Assembly (NCBI RefSeq): GCF_000730605.1
Contig: NZ_BBIS01000044.1
Span: 28,589 to 92,588, forward strand
Source: Pseudomonas monteilii NBRC 103158 = DSM 14164
Lineage (GTDB): Bacteria > Pseudomonadota > Gammaproteobacteria > Pseudomonadales > Pseudomonadaceae
Reading direction: 5' to 3'
DNA length: 64,000 bases
The position numbers were made by a program, and so were the translations under genes. Position 1 is the first letter of the stretch. Each line of letters opens with the position of its first letter. This document shows positions 8,236 to 17,094 of this stretch, piece after piece. The notes under the pieces are model-generated. The model saw nothing but the letters and a program-made list of their open reading frames with translations, was not told where the DNA came from and ran no database searches.

Positions 8236-8919
8236 ATGGGCCCCAGCATTCTCGTTGCGCAGAACCTTAGCAAAGTGGTCCCCAGCGCGGAAGGTGACCT
8301 GACCATCCTTCACGCACTCTCCCTCGACCTGGCCCAAGGCGACAGCCTGGCCATCGTCGGCGCATCGGGCTCCGGCAAGTCGACCCTGCTCGGTTTGCTT
8401 GCCGGCCTCGATCAGCCCAGCGCCGGCAAGGTCATCCTCGCCGGCCATGACCTGGGCCCCCTGGATGAAGACCAGCGCGCCCGGGTGCGCGCCGAACATG
8501 TGGGCTTCGTGTTCCAGTCGTTCCAACTGCTCGACAGCCTCAACGCCCTGGAAAACGTGATGCTGCCGTTGGAGCTGGACGGTCGCCGGGATGCACGCGA
8601 ACACGCGCGCACACTGCTGGAACGGGTCGGCCTCGGCAAGCGCCTGAGCCACACGCCCCGTCAACTGTCGGGCGGTGAGCAGCAGCGGGTTGCTATCGCC
8701 CGCGCCTTCGCGGCACAACCGGCGGTGCTGTTTGCCGACGAGCCCACAGGCAACCTCGACAGCCACACGGGCGAGCGCATCAGCGATTTACTGTTCGAGC
8801 TGAACAAGGAGCGCGGTACCACCCTGGTGCTGGTCACCCATGACGAACGCCTGGCCAGGCGCTGCCGCCGCCAGATCCGCCTGGACGCGGGGCGCCTGGT
8901 GGCCCCGGTGGAGGCCTGA
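8236..8919 (+). CDS. ybbA: ABC transporter ATP-binding protein (YbbA-like)
   Basis: A 227-residue LolD/YbbA-type nucleotide-binding subunit: Walker A GASGSGKST, Q-loop FVFQSFQLL, signature LSGGEQQR, Walker B VLFADEPTGNLD and switch VTHD. It would power the large permease encoded next, with which it overlaps by one base (TGATG). Only 10 bp separate its ATG from the divergent tesA start, and no clear ribosome site precedes it. The substrate of YbbAP-type systems is not firmly known; envelope or lipoprotein-related roles have been proposed for this class. Confidence 0.9.
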   Translation: MGPSILVAQNLSKVVPSAEGDLTILHALSLDLAQGDSLAIVGASGSGKSTLLGLLAGLDQPSAGKVILAGHDLGPLDEDQRARVRAEHVGFVFQSFQLLDSLNALENVMLPLELDGRRDAREHARTLLERVGLGKRLSHTPRQLSGGEQQRVAIARAFAAQPAVLFADEPTGNLDSHTGERISDLLFELNKERGTTLVLVTHDERLARRCRRQIRLDAGRLVAPVEA

Positions 8920-11426
8920 TGACCCACATGCCGTTGTCCCGCCTGTGCGGGCTGGCCCTGCGCCAGCTGCTGCGCGACATTCGCGCCAGCGAAGTACGCG
9001 TGTTGTTCTTTGCCCTGCTGGTGGCCGTGGCGGCCAGCACCGCCATCGGCTATTTCGGCGCCCGCCTCAACGGCGCCATGCAGCTGCGCGCCAGTGAATT
9101 CCTGGGCGCCGACCTGGTGCTGCAAGGCAGCGCCCCGGCCCGTGCGCAGCAGATCGATAGCGGCACTGCACTTGGCTTGCGCCATGCACAGGTGGTCGAA
9201 TTCACCAGCGTGGTAGGCGGCGACAATGGCATCCAGCTGTCCAGCGTCAAGGCCGCCGACGGCGCTTATCCGTTGCGCGGGCAGGTACGCAGTGCGCCGG
9301 CCCCTTATGCCGAGGAGATGCCTGGCGGTGGCCCGGCACCGGGTGAAGCCTGGGTCGAACCCCGCCTGCTGGCGGCGCTGGGCCTGGCGATTGGCGACAG
9401 CATCGACGTGGGCATGAAAACCCTGCGCATGAGCCGCGTGCTGACCTACGAACCCGACCGCGCCAACAACTTCTACAGCCTTACCCCCCGGGTGATGATG
9501 AACCTGGCCGACCTCGAGGCCACCGGCGTCATTCAGCCGGGTAGCCGGGTTACCTACCGCGACCTGTGGCGTGGCGATACCGAGGTACTGGCCCAATACC
9601 GCCAGGCCGTGGAAAAAGACCTGGCCGCCAACCAGCGCCTGCGCGACACCCGCGATGGCAACCAGCAGATCGGCGGCGCCCTGGGCAAGGCCGAACGCTA
9701 CCTGAACATGGCCAGCCTGGTGGCGGTGCTGCTGGCAGGCGTGGCCGTGGCCCTGTCGGCCAGCCGCTATGCCGCACGCCGCCTGGACGCCAGCGCCCTG
9801 CTGCGCTGCCTGGGTCTGTCGCGCCGCCAGGCACTGGGCCTGTATTGCCTGCAACTGGCCATGCTCGGCCTGGTCGCCGCCCTGGCCGGTGCCCTGCTCG
9901 GCTGGCTGGCCCAGCTGGGCCTGTTCCGCCTGCTGCAGGGGCTGTTGCCAAGCGTGGTGCCTGCCGGTGGCATCGTTCCGGCCCTGGCCGGCATCGGGAC
10001 CGGGCTGGTGGCACTGGCCGGTTTCGCCCTGCCGCCGATCGCTGCACTGGGCCAGGTGCCCCCGCTGCGGGTGCTGCGCCGCGACCTGCTGCCGATACCG
10101 CCCAGCAGTTGGCTGGTGTATGGCGCCGCGCTGTTTGCCTTGGGCCTGATCATGTGGCGCCTGAGCCTTGACCTGCTGCTCACCTTCGCCTTGCTCGGTG
10201 GCGGCCTGGTCGCCGCATTGTTGCTCGGCGGCCTGCTGTTGCTCGGTTTGCGCAGCCTGCGCCAGTTGCTGGCCGGCGCACCGCTGACCTGGCGCCTGGG
10301 GTTGGGCCAGCTGCTACGCCACCCCACGGCCGCCGCCGGCCAGGCCCTGGCCTTCGGCCTGATCCTGCTGGCCATGGCCCTGGTCGCCCTGCTGCGCGCC
10401 GAACTGCTCGACACCTGGCAAGCCCAACTGCCCAAGGATGCACCCAACCATTTCGCCCTGAACATCCTGCCGGATGACCGCGAACCGTTCGCGCAACGCC
10501 TGCACCAGGTCAATGCAGCCTCGGCGCCGCTTTACCCGGTTACGCCCGGGCGCCTGGTGCAAATCAACGAGCAGCCGGTGCAGCAAGTTGTCAGCAAAGA
10601 CTCGGCGGGTGAACGCGCCGTGCAGCGAGACCTTAGCCTGACCTGGGCCGCCGAACTGCCCGAAGGCAATCAACTCACTGCCGGCAGTTGGTGGCAAGCC
10701 TTGCCGGCCGACAGCGAAATACCCGGCGTTTCGGTGGAAGCGGAGCTGGCCACCAGCCTGAAACTGCACATGGGCGACCTGCTGACCTTCGACATCGGCG
10801 GCCAGCAGCGCCAGGCCCGGGTCAGCAGCCTGCGCAGCGTGCACTGGGACAGCTTCCAGCCAAACTTCTACATGATCTTCCAGCCCGGCACGCTGCAGGG
10901 GTTGCCGACCACTTACCTGACCAGTTTCTACCTGGCACCCGGCCACGACCTGGATGTGGTGGCGCTGTCGCGGGCATTTCCGGCGGTGACCATCCTGCAG
11001 GTGGACGCCTTGCTCGACCAGCTGCGCAGCATCCTCGCCCAGGTGACCCTGGCGGTGGAGTATGTGCTGTTGTTCGTGCTGGCGGCCGGGCTGGCGGTGC
11101 TGTTCGCCGGCTTGCAGGCAACGCTGGACGAACGCATTCGCCAAGGTGCCTTGCTACGTGCGCTAGGGGCAGCGCGGCCATTGCTGGTGAAGGCGAGGCG
11201 TATCGAGTTCGGTCTGCTGGGTGCGGCCAGTGGGCTGTTGGCGGCAGTGGGTTGTGAACTGATTACCCTGGTGCTGTATCGCTATGCCTTCGATTTGCAG
11301 TGGAGCCCACACCCGTGGCTGCTGGTGTTGCCACTGGCAGGGGCGCTGCTGGTGGGCGGTGCAGGTGTGCTGGGGACGCGGCGGGCGTTGAATGCCAGCC
11401 CTTTGGCGGTGTTGCGGGAAACTTGA
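8919..11426 (+). CDS. ybbP: ABC transporter permease, FtsX-like (YbbP-like)
   Basis: An 835-residue inner-membrane protein with the duplicated FtsX-like architecture: an N-terminal TM segment (about residues 25-45), a large periplasmic domain, a central cluster of TM helices (about 255-500), a second periplasmic domain and a final TM cluster (about 705-825). It is type VII (MacB/LolCE-like) in layout, hence likely a mechanotransmission or extraction machine rather than a channel. It is translated from an ATG that overlaps the ATPase stop. A perfect REP hairpin closes the transcript. Confidence 0.9.
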   Translation: MTHMPLSRLCGLALRQLLRDIRASEVRVLFFALLVAVAASTAIGYFGARLNGAMQLRASEFLGADLVLQGSAPARAQQIDSGTALGLRHAQVVEFTSVVGGDNGIQLSSVKAADGAYPLRGQVRSAPAPYAEEMPGGGPAPGEAWVEPRLLAALGLAIGDSIDVGMKTLRMSRVLTYEPDRANNFYSLTPRVMMNLADLEATGVIQPGSRVTYRDLWRGDTEVLAQYRQAVEKDLAANQRLRDTRDGNQQIGGALGKAERYLNMASLVAVLLAGVAVALSASRYAARRLDASALLRCLGLSRRQALGLYCLQLAMLGLVAALAGALLGWLAQLGLFRLLQGLLPSVVPAGGIVPALAGIGTGLVALAGFALPPIAALGQVPPLRVLRRDLLPIPPSSWLVYGAALFALGLIMWRLSLDLLLTFALLGGGLVAALLLGGLLLLGLRSLRQLLAGAPLTWRLGLGQLLRHPTAAAGQALAFGLILLAMALVALLRAELLDTWQAQLPKDAPNHFALNILPDDREPFAQRLHQVNAASAPLYPVTPGRLVQINEQPVQQVVSKDSAGERAVQRDLSLTWAAELPEGNQLTAGSWWQALPADSEIPGVSVEAELATSLKLHMGDLLTFDIGGQQRQARVSSLRSVHWDSFQPNFYMIFQPGTLQGLPTTYLTSFYLAPGHDLDVVALSRAFPAVTILQVDALLDQLRSILAQVTLAVEYVLLFVLAAGLAVLFAGLQATLDERIRQGALLRALGAARPLLVKARRIEFGLLGAASGLLAAVGCELITLVLYRYAFDLQWSPHPWLLVLPLAGALLVGGAGVLGTRRALNASPLAVLRET

Positions 11427-11434
11427 GTGTTACA

Positions 11435-11478
11435 TGTGCCGGCCTCTTCGCGGGCTCGCCCGCGAAGAGGCCGGCACA
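11435..11478. repeat. Perfect REP palindrome between ybbP and greB
   Basis: A perfect 20-bp stem (left arm 11435-11454, right arm 11459-11478) with a CTCG loop, containing the GGCCTCTTCGCGGG core seen in P. putida REP elements. It lies between convergent genes, where such elements commonly act as bidirectional transcription stops or mRNA 3'-end stabilisers. Confidence 0.85.
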
Positions 11479-11490
11479 AACAACATCAAT

Positions 11491-11964
11491 CTATTGCCCG
11501 TACGAGATGCTGTTCACATACCAGGTCGCTTCACCGGTAGGCGTATGCACCAACACCTCATCGCCCTCCTCCTTTTTGAGCAAGGCACGGGCCATGGGCG
11601 AATCGATCGAGATGTAGTCGTTGCGCCCGTAGATTTCGTCATAACCGACAATGCGAAACTTCATGGTCTCGCCATCATCATTCTCGATCTCGACCCAGGC
11701 GCCGAAAAACACCTTGCCTTCCTGCTGCGGCGAATAAGCCACCACCTTCACATCTTCAAGACGCTTTCGCAGATAACGCACCCTGCGGTCGATTTCGCGC
11801 AGCAGCTTCTTGTTGTACTGGTAGTCGGCGTTTTCGCTGCGATCCCCCAGGGATGCCGCCCAGGCAACCTTCTGAGTGATCTCCGGGCGATACACCCGCC
11901 ACAGGTGGTCCAGCTCTTTCTTCAGCGCGTCGTGGCCTTCCGTGGTAATGATGTTGGTGCTCAA
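11491..11964 (-). CDS. greB: Transcription elongation factor GreB
   Basis: GreB rescues backtracked RNA polymerase by stimulating transcript cleavage through the secondary channel. The 157-residue protein has the N-terminal coiled coil with the acidic tip region SLGDRSENADYQ and a basic RRVRYLRKRLE helix. The C-terminal FKBP-like domain contains SIDSPMARALLKKEEGDEV. The more basic coiled coil and length favour GreB over GreA. The start codon is TTG at 11964, set by AAGGAG seven nt upstream. It lies 11 bp after a small gene on the same strand. Confidence 0.93.
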   Translation of the reverse strand: MSTNIITTEGHDALKKELDHLWRVYRPEITQKVAWAASLGDRSENADYQYNKKLLREIDRRVRYLRKRLEDVKVVAYSPQQEGKVFFGAWVEIENDDGETMKFRIVGYDEIYGRNDYISIDSPMARALLKKEEGDEVLVHTPTGEATWYVNSISYGQ

Positions 11965-11975
11965 CAGCGCACTCC

Positions 11976-12284
11976 TTAGCGGCGGGTAATCAGGCCTTGG
12001 CGCGCGATACGGGTGAGGTGACCAATAACGTCTGCGGCCTCATCCTGCGGCGGAGCCTGGATGACGGCCAGGTCAAAACGGTCATTGCCGTACTGCGCCA
12101 GGTGGCAGCCGGTATCTGCGAACTGAATCAGAAATGCGCGCGCCTGGCCCTTGCGTCGAGACAGGCCTTCGAGGTGACGCAAAAGGGTGGGCTGATGCTG
12201 GCCGCCGAGCAGAATGCGCGGTGTGCGGGACGCCTGGTTGGCAGGCAATGGGCTTAAACAGACACTGGTACGTGGGCAACTCAT
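11976..12284 (-). CDS. Hypothetical protein upstream of greB
   Basis: A 102-residue soluble protein with no domain that I recognise. It has a basic first half (RTPRILLGGQHQPTLLRHLEGLSRRKGQARAF when read in pieces) and a second half with HLAQYGNDRFDLAVIQAPPQDEAADVIG that looks like an alpha/beta fold. GGAGAG precedes the ATG at 12284 by about 9 nt, and the 11-bp gap to greB implies one operon. The second half vaguely recalls SOS-associated inhibitor-type folds, but I do not assign a function. Confidence 0.6.
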   Translation of the reverse strand: MSCPRTSVCLSPLPANQASRTPRILLGGQHQPTLLRHLEGLSRRKGQARAFLIQFADTGCHLAQYGNDRFDLAVIQAPPQDEAADVIGHLTRIARQGLITRR

Positions 12285-12439
12285 GGAGCTTCTCTCCGCC
12301 TCGCGAATCCCGCTGGGCAGCGGTGGGAGGCGTCACCGAACCAGCGCTTTAGCGGTATTTCGGATAACCCGGATGGGGGCTTTCCTGCGCCCCGCAAGTA
12401 GCTGTTTAAATCGGCGCAGGCGGTATGCTAGAGCTACAA

Positions 12440-12497
12440 GCGGCAAGATACAAGCCTCAAACCGAAAGTGATCGGCCTGAGGCTTGGATCTTGCCGC
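12440..12497 (-). repeat. Long inverted repeat downstream of the DoxX gene
   Basis: Two 20-base arms, 12440-12459 and 12478-12497, pair with one mismatch around an 18-nt loop. The arms contain the GCGGCAAGATACAAGCCTCA type of sequence related to the CAAGC-rich repeat family scattered in P. putida genomes. It lies 11 bp past the DoxX stop, so it probably forms the 3' end of that transcript. Confidence 0.65.
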
Positions 12498-12507
12498 ATG
12501 GGTGGTA

Positions 12508-12945
12508 TCAGCGGGCGATCAGGCGGTCCAGCGAGAAGCGGCCAGCGCCTTCGATCATGACGGCGACAGTGCCCGCCAGCAGGGCCAGGGCGAACTCATA
12601 GCCGTTATTGGACATGAACAGGCCGTTGCCGATATGCACCGAGAAGATCGCCACCACCAGGGTCACGGTCAGCGCCAGCGCCGCCGGGCGGGCCAGCAGG
12701 CCGATCACCAGGGCCAGGCCGCCGAAGAATTCTGCGCTGCCGGACAGCAAGGCCATCAGGTAACCCGGCGCCAGGCCGATGCTTTCCATCCACTGGCCGG
12801 TACCTTCCAGGCCATAACCGCCAAACAGGCCGAAGAGTTTTTGCGCGCCATGCGCCATGAAGATGATGCCAACCAGGATGCGGATCACGCTGAGGCCAGC
12901 GCCGGCGCGGGTGGAGAACAGGGCGTTGAGGGTCGTGTTGTTCAT
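12508..12945 (-). CDS. DoxX family membrane protein
   Basis: A 145-residue integral membrane protein with four predicted TM helices. It has the DoxX signature RILVGIIFMAHGAQKLFG in the first helix and GSAEFFGGLALVIGLLARPAA in the second pair. DoxX proteins are linked to redox or quinone-related stress in several bacteria, but the biochemical activity of this group is unsettled. The ATG at 12945 follows AAGGA. A large inverted repeat closes the gene; it appears monocistronic. Confidence 0.88.
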   Translation of the reverse strand: MNNTTLNALFSTRAGAGLSVIRILVGIIFMAHGAQKLFGLFGGYGLEGTGQWMESIGLAPGYLMALLSGSAEFFGGLALVIGLLARPAALALTVTLVVAIFSVHIGNGLFMSNNGYEFALALLAGTVAVMIEGAGRFSLDRLIAR

Positions 12946-13058
12946 GTCGAAGCGTCCTTGAAGCGGAGAAGTTGTGTTGGGATGGGCGCCATCATAATCA
13001 ATTCAGTAGATATGAAAATCGCAAAAAACCCAACATAACAATCGATAAAATCGATTTC

Positions 13059-14477
13059 TCAACGCTTCGCTACGCGCTCCAGCACTGCACGCTCGCGGTT
13101 GAACGCCAGGAAGTACTTGTTGACGCTATTGACGAAGTTGACCGGCCCCATGCCGACCTGCTCCATGGCGATGCGCTCGGTCTGGAAGAACCACTGGTTG
13201 CCATTGAGGCCACGCCGCCGGGCCTCGGCACGCATGGCCTGGACCCGCTCGGGGCCAAGGTTGTAGGCCGCCAGCACAAAGGCCATGCGTTCACGCTCGT
13301 TGATCTTGGGGCTGGCAAAGAACTTGCGACGGATCAGCGCCAGGTAACGGGCACTGGCTTGTACATTGCCATCTACCGTGGCGGTGTTGCTCACCCCTAC
13401 CCGCTGGGCCGCCAAAGGCGTTATCTGCATCAGGCCGTGGGCACCGCCAGTGCCACGCGCGGCCGGGTTGAGGGTGGACTCCTTGAAGGCCAGCGCGGCC
13501 AGGTTGAGCCAATCGATCTGCTGCGCCTGGCCATGCTTCTGCAGCACTGCACGCACCGAGGCCAGGCGCTGACGGTCCTTGCTGGCCAACGGGTTGTGCA
13601 CCCTGTACTGGCGGCGGTAGATGCGCTCGAAGGCGGCATCCTGGTTGTCCGGTGCACGGTAGCCCTGCAGGAAACGATCGACCGTGGCCAGCAATTGCGG
13701 TGCATCGCGCCCTACATACCAACGCATGGCCTGCGGAGCCCCCAGGTGCACCCGGGTGTCCAGGCGCAGGCGTGGCATCACCCGCGCCCAGCGCCGGGCA
13801 ATGGGTTGCTCGACCACCGTCAGGTGATAGATGCCCGCCTGCACCATCTCCAGCACATCCTCTACCGCCAGCGTTGAGTCGACCCATTCCACCTTGATCG
13901 GCGGCCGTTTGCGCAGCGCCAGTTGCTGGTTGACCTGCTGGATCAGCGGCCCGGCAGCACTGGCGCTGGTCAAAGCCACGGTGCGCCCGGAAAGCTGTTC
14001 GACCTTACTGAAGCTTCGCTCGCCTTTGCGCCCAACCAGCATCAGCGGCACCTGGTCGAGAATTGGCGCACTGCTGCTGACACCGCGCACCGTGCCGGGG
14101 TCAAGCAGCTCGCCCGGCGCTGCCAGGTCACCCTCGCCGCGGGCCAGTGCGCCTAGCAGTTGTTCCTTGGCCCGTGGGATGAGCTTGAGTTGAATCTCCT
14201 GGCCATCGGCGGCACGGGCATTGAGGTAATGCTCCAGGGCGCGCAGGCGGTAGTATTCGATGCCGACCGGCTCACCTTTGACCTCGCCTGAGCTGTTACG
14301 GCTTTGATTGACCAGCACCCGCAACACCTGGCTGGAGCGAATCTGTTGCAGGTCGCGCACCTTGGCTGGTGGGATATTCTGCTGCGGCCCCGGCGCGCGC
14401 GCATGGGCGGCACCGGGCAGGGTCAGCCCAATCGTCAGCCCGAGCGTGAACAGGAAGGTGAGCCAGCATCGCAGCAT
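13059..14477 (-). CDS. MltF-like lytic transglycosylase (SBP domain plus SLT domain)
   Basis: A 472-residue exported protein. A signal peptide (MLRCWLTFLFTLGLT...AAHA) is followed by a periplasmic solute-binding-like domain (about residues 45-300) and a C-terminal SLT transglycosylase domain from about residue 322. The catalytic Glu333 lies in AFKESTLNP, followed by GAHGLMQITPLAA and later AAYNLGPERV. This is the layout of MltF, which cleaves the MurNAc-GlcNAc bond with anhydro product and is allosterically tuned by muropeptides. The start giving a proper signal peptide is 14477; an in-frame extension to 14552 would not be exported well. Confidence 0.88.
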   Translation of the reverse strand: MLRCWLTFLFTLGLTIGLTLPGAAHARAPGPQQNIPPAKVRDLQQIRSSQVLRVLVNQSRNSSGEVKGEPVGIEYYRLRALEHYLNARAADGQEIQLKLIPRAKEQLLGALARGEGDLAAPGELLDPGTVRGVSSSAPILDQVPLMLVGRKGERSFSKVEQLSGRTVALTSASAAGPLIQQVNQQLALRKRPPIKVEWVDSTLAVEDVLEMVQAGIYHLTVVEQPIARRWARVMPRLRLDTRVHLGAPQAMRWYVGRDAPQLLATVDRFLQGYRAPDNQDAAFERIYRRQYRVHNPLASKDRQRLASVRAVLQKHGQAQQIDWLNLAALAFKESTLNPAARGTGGAHGLMQITPLAAQRVGVSNTATVDGNVQASARYLALIRRKFFASPKINERERMAFVLAAYNLGPERVQAMRAEARRRGLNGNQWFFQTERIAMEQVGMGPVNFVNSVNKYFLAFNRERAVLERVAKR

Positions 14478-14633
14478 GCAAAACGTGTCCGTGGTCGGTG
14501 GGCGGCATCCATGGGTTGCACCGCCAAGTGAGAAATGGCGGTAAAAGACCACGGCAACAGCATGAAGTTCTTGGTTTTTTCAGAAAAACGCGGTTTTTGC
14601 TATGCTGGCCGCCCCGCGGCACGAGATAGCACC

Positions 14634-15431
14634 ATGCAACTGATCGATATCGGCGTCAACCTGACCAACAGCAGTTTCCACGACCAGCAGGCAGCCATTG
14701 TCGAGCGCGCACGTGAAGCCGGTGTAGCGCAAATGGTGCTGACTGGCACCAGCCTGGCAGTCAGCGAGCAGGCACTGGAGCTGTGCCAGCAGCTGGATAA
14801 CAGCGGCGCGCACCTGTTCGCCACGGCAGGCGTACACCCTCACGATGCCAAGGCCTGGGATGCCGGTAGTGAGCGCCGTTTGCGCCAACTGCTGAATGAG
14901 CAACGCGTGCGTGCGGTGGGCGAATGCGGCCTGGATTTCAACCGCGACTTCTCCCCTCGCCCGCTGCAGGAAAAAGCCCTGGAAGCCCAGCTGGCCCTGG
15001 CTGCGGAACTGCGCCTGCCGGTGTTCCTGCATGAGCGCGACGCCAGCGAGCGTTTGCTGGCGATCCTGAAGGATTATCGCGACCACCTGACCGGCGCGGT
15101 GGTGCACTGCTTTACCGGCGAACGCGAGGCACTGTTCGCCTACCTGGACATGGACCTGCACATCGGCATTACCGGCTGGATCTGCGACGAACGCCGTGGC
15201 ACTCATCTGCACCCGCTGGTAGGCAACATTGCCGAAGGCCGGCTGATGCTGGAAAGCGACGCCCCCTACCTGCTGCCACGCAGCCTGCGTCCCAAGCCGA
15301 AGAACGGGCGCAACGAGCCGGCGTTTTTGCCAGAGGTGCTGCGTGAAGTCGCCTTGCACCGGGCCGAATCAGCCGAGCATACGGCTGCCCACACCACCGC
15401 AACGGCGCGGGCATTTTTCCAGCTTCCGTGA
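14634..15431 (+). CDS. tatD: TatD family metal-dependent hydrolase
   Basis: A 265-residue TIM-barrel hydrolase starting MQLIDIGVNLTNSSF. It has the TatD features GVHPHDAK (metal His residues), VGECGLDFNRDFSP, FLHERDA, VVHCFTGE and LESDAPYLLPR. TatD has 3'-5' exonuclease activity and has been tied to DNA repair and fragmentation; despite its name it is not part of Tat export. The ATG at 14634 aligns with the family start; an in-frame extension upstream has no homologous character. Confidence 0.92.
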   Translation: MQLIDIGVNLTNSSFHDQQAAIVERAREAGVAQMVLTGTSLAVSEQALELCQQLDNSGAHLFATAGVHPHDAKAWDAGSERRLRQLLNEQRVRAVGECGLDFNRDFSPRPLQEKALEAQLALAAELRLPVFLHERDASERLLAILKDYRDHLTGAVVHCFTGEREALFAYLDMDLHIGITGWICDERRGTHLHPLVGNIAEGRLMLESDAPYLLPRSLRPKPKNGRNEPAFLPEVLREVALHRAESAEHTAAHTTATARAFFQLP

Positions 15432-15448
15432 GCCCTGCGTGCGGGCTG

Positions 15449-15490
15449 TTGATATGTATCAACATCTTGCTGAGTAGATACAGGCACAAT
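15449..15490 (+). promoter_or_regulatory. Perfect Anr/FNR box and -10 element ahead of the MCP gene
   Basis: TTGATATGTATCAA at 15449-15462 is a perfect match to TTGAT-N4-ATCAA. A -10-like CACAAT at 15485-15490 places a start site near 15497, with the box centred about 41.5 bp upstream, the classical class II activator position. This predicts oxygen-limited activation of the chemoreceptor gene by Anr. Confidence 0.7.
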
Positions 15491-15540
15491 GATGGCACCT
15501 TGCCAATATTGTTTCCGCTCAACTCAGAGAAGACCTGCCC

Positions 15541-17019
15541 ATGGGTGCCTGGCTTAGCAATGTTTCCCTGAAGTACAAATTCTGGGCCGTCAACGCGGTG
15601 GCCTTTGTCACGACCTTGCTGCTGGTGCTCTACGCCGTGCACCTGGAGCAACGCGCCCGCGCCGAGGCAGCGCAGGCCCAGGCGGCCGCACAAGCCCAGC
15701 TGATAGCCGCCTGGCCGGCTGGGCAAGCACTGCCCCGCCTTGCCAATGTCATCAGCTGGCCTGCGGGGCAAACGCCGACGTTCGCCGGTGAGGCGCTCGA
15801 CCCCCTGCGCAACGCCCAAGGCTGGGTCGAACTGCCAGGCGCCTGGGTCCTCGGAGAAAACCCGCTGCGCGGCGCACAGGTACTGCGCAACGGCGACCAG
15901 CAAGTGGCCGTGGTGGCACAGTCGCCAAGCCTGCGCCAGGTGTTCTTTGACCGCTTCAGTAACTACGCCGCGTGCGTGCTGATCCTGATGCTGGCCATGC
16001 TTGGCGCTTCGCAGTTGCTGATCCGCTTCCTGCTCAGCCAGCTCAACACCTTGAAAGACGTGATGCTGCATGTGGAGAAAACCGGTGACCTGGCTGCCCG
16101 CGTGCCGCTGGCCTGCGGCGACGAGGTCGGCCAGATGGCCGGGGCCTTCAATGCGATGCAGGCCACCTACCACCGGGTCGTCAGCACTGTTGCCCACACG
16201 GCGGCACAACTGGACTCGGGCGCCGCACGCCTGGCCGCCAGCATGAGCGACGTGCGACACGGCATGCTCGGCCAGCAAAGCGAAACCGACCAGGCCGCCA
16301 CCGCCATCAATGAAATGTCGGCGACGGTACACCACATCGCCGAGCATGCCGGTGCCACCCGCGACCTGTCGCAAACCGCCGACACGTTGGCCGGCAGTGG
16401 CAAAGAGGTGGTCAGCCGGGTACAGGACTCGATTTCCGGGCTTTCCAGCGGCGTGCAGCAAACTGCCGAAATGATTCGCCAACTGGCCGACGACAGCCAG
16501 AAGATCAACGGCGTGGTCAGCGTGATCCACAGCATCGCCGAGCAAACCAACCTGCTGGCGCTCAACGCTGCCATCGAAGCAGCCCGTGCTGGCGACCTAG
16601 GGCGCGGCTTTGCCGTGGTGGCCGATGAGGTGCGCAACCTGGCCAAGCGTGTGCAAACCTCTACCGACGAAATCACCACCATGGTCTCGGCCCTGCAATC
16701 GGGCACCCGCGATGCGGTGGAGTTCATGCAGGAAAGCTCTTACAAAGCCGACGACTGCGTGCGACAAGCCCAGGAGGCCGGCGAAGCGCTGGCCGAGATT
16801 ACCGATGCAGTGGCGCAGATGCGCGAAAGCAACACCCAGATCGCCGTGGCCGCCGAGCAACAAAGCCAGGTGGCCGAGGAAATGAACCGCGCCGTGGTGA
16901 GCATCCGCGATGTCACCGAGCAGACCGTGCAGCAGACGGTGGGCTCGGCCACCACCAGCAGCGAACTGGCGACCCTGGCCGGCGAACTCAGCAAAGCCAT
17001 TGGCCAGCTCAAGCTATAG
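15541..17019 (+). CDS. Methyl-accepting chemotaxis protein with short periplasmic domain
   Basis: A 492-residue chemoreceptor. TM1 spans about residues 14-33, a periplasmic region of roughly 110 residues follows, then TM2 at about 143-163 and a HAMP domain to about 213. A long cytoplasmic coiled coil contains the conserved hairpin tip IAEQTNLLALNAAIEAARAG. The sensor region is smaller than a four-helix bundle or dCache domain and I do not recognise its ligand. No C-terminal CheR-tethering pentapeptide is present (ends GQLKL). The perfect Anr box upstream suggests a role in behaviour under low oxygen. Confidence 0.9.
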   Translation: MGAWLSNVSLKYKFWAVNAVAFVTTLLLVLYAVHLEQRARAEAAQAQAAAQAQLIAAWPAGQALPRLANVISWPAGQTPTFAGEALDPLRNAQGWVELPGAWVLGENPLRGAQVLRNGDQQVAVVAQSPSLRQVFFDRFSNYAACVLILMLAMLGASQLLIRFLLSQLNTLKDVMLHVEKTGDLAARVPLACGDEVGQMAGAFNAMQATYHRVVSTVAHTAAQLDSGAARLAASMSDVRHGMLGQQSETDQAATAINEMSATVHHIAEHAGATRDLSQTADTLAGSGKEVVSRVQDSISGLSSGVQQTAEMIRQLADDSQKINGVVSVIHSIAEQTNLLALNAAIEAARAGDLGRGFAVVADEVRNLAKRVQTSTDEITTMVSALQSGTRDAVEFMQESSYKADDCVRQAQEAGEALAEITDAVAQMRESNTQIAVAAEQQSQVAEEMNRAVVSIRDVTEQTVQQTVGSATTSSELATLAGELSKAIGQLKL

Positions 17020-17094
17020 TCACCATAGCCAGCCTCGATTGGCCCCCATACGGAGGCCGCACTAAGCTTTGGGCATGACCGTGAGGAAATGCCC

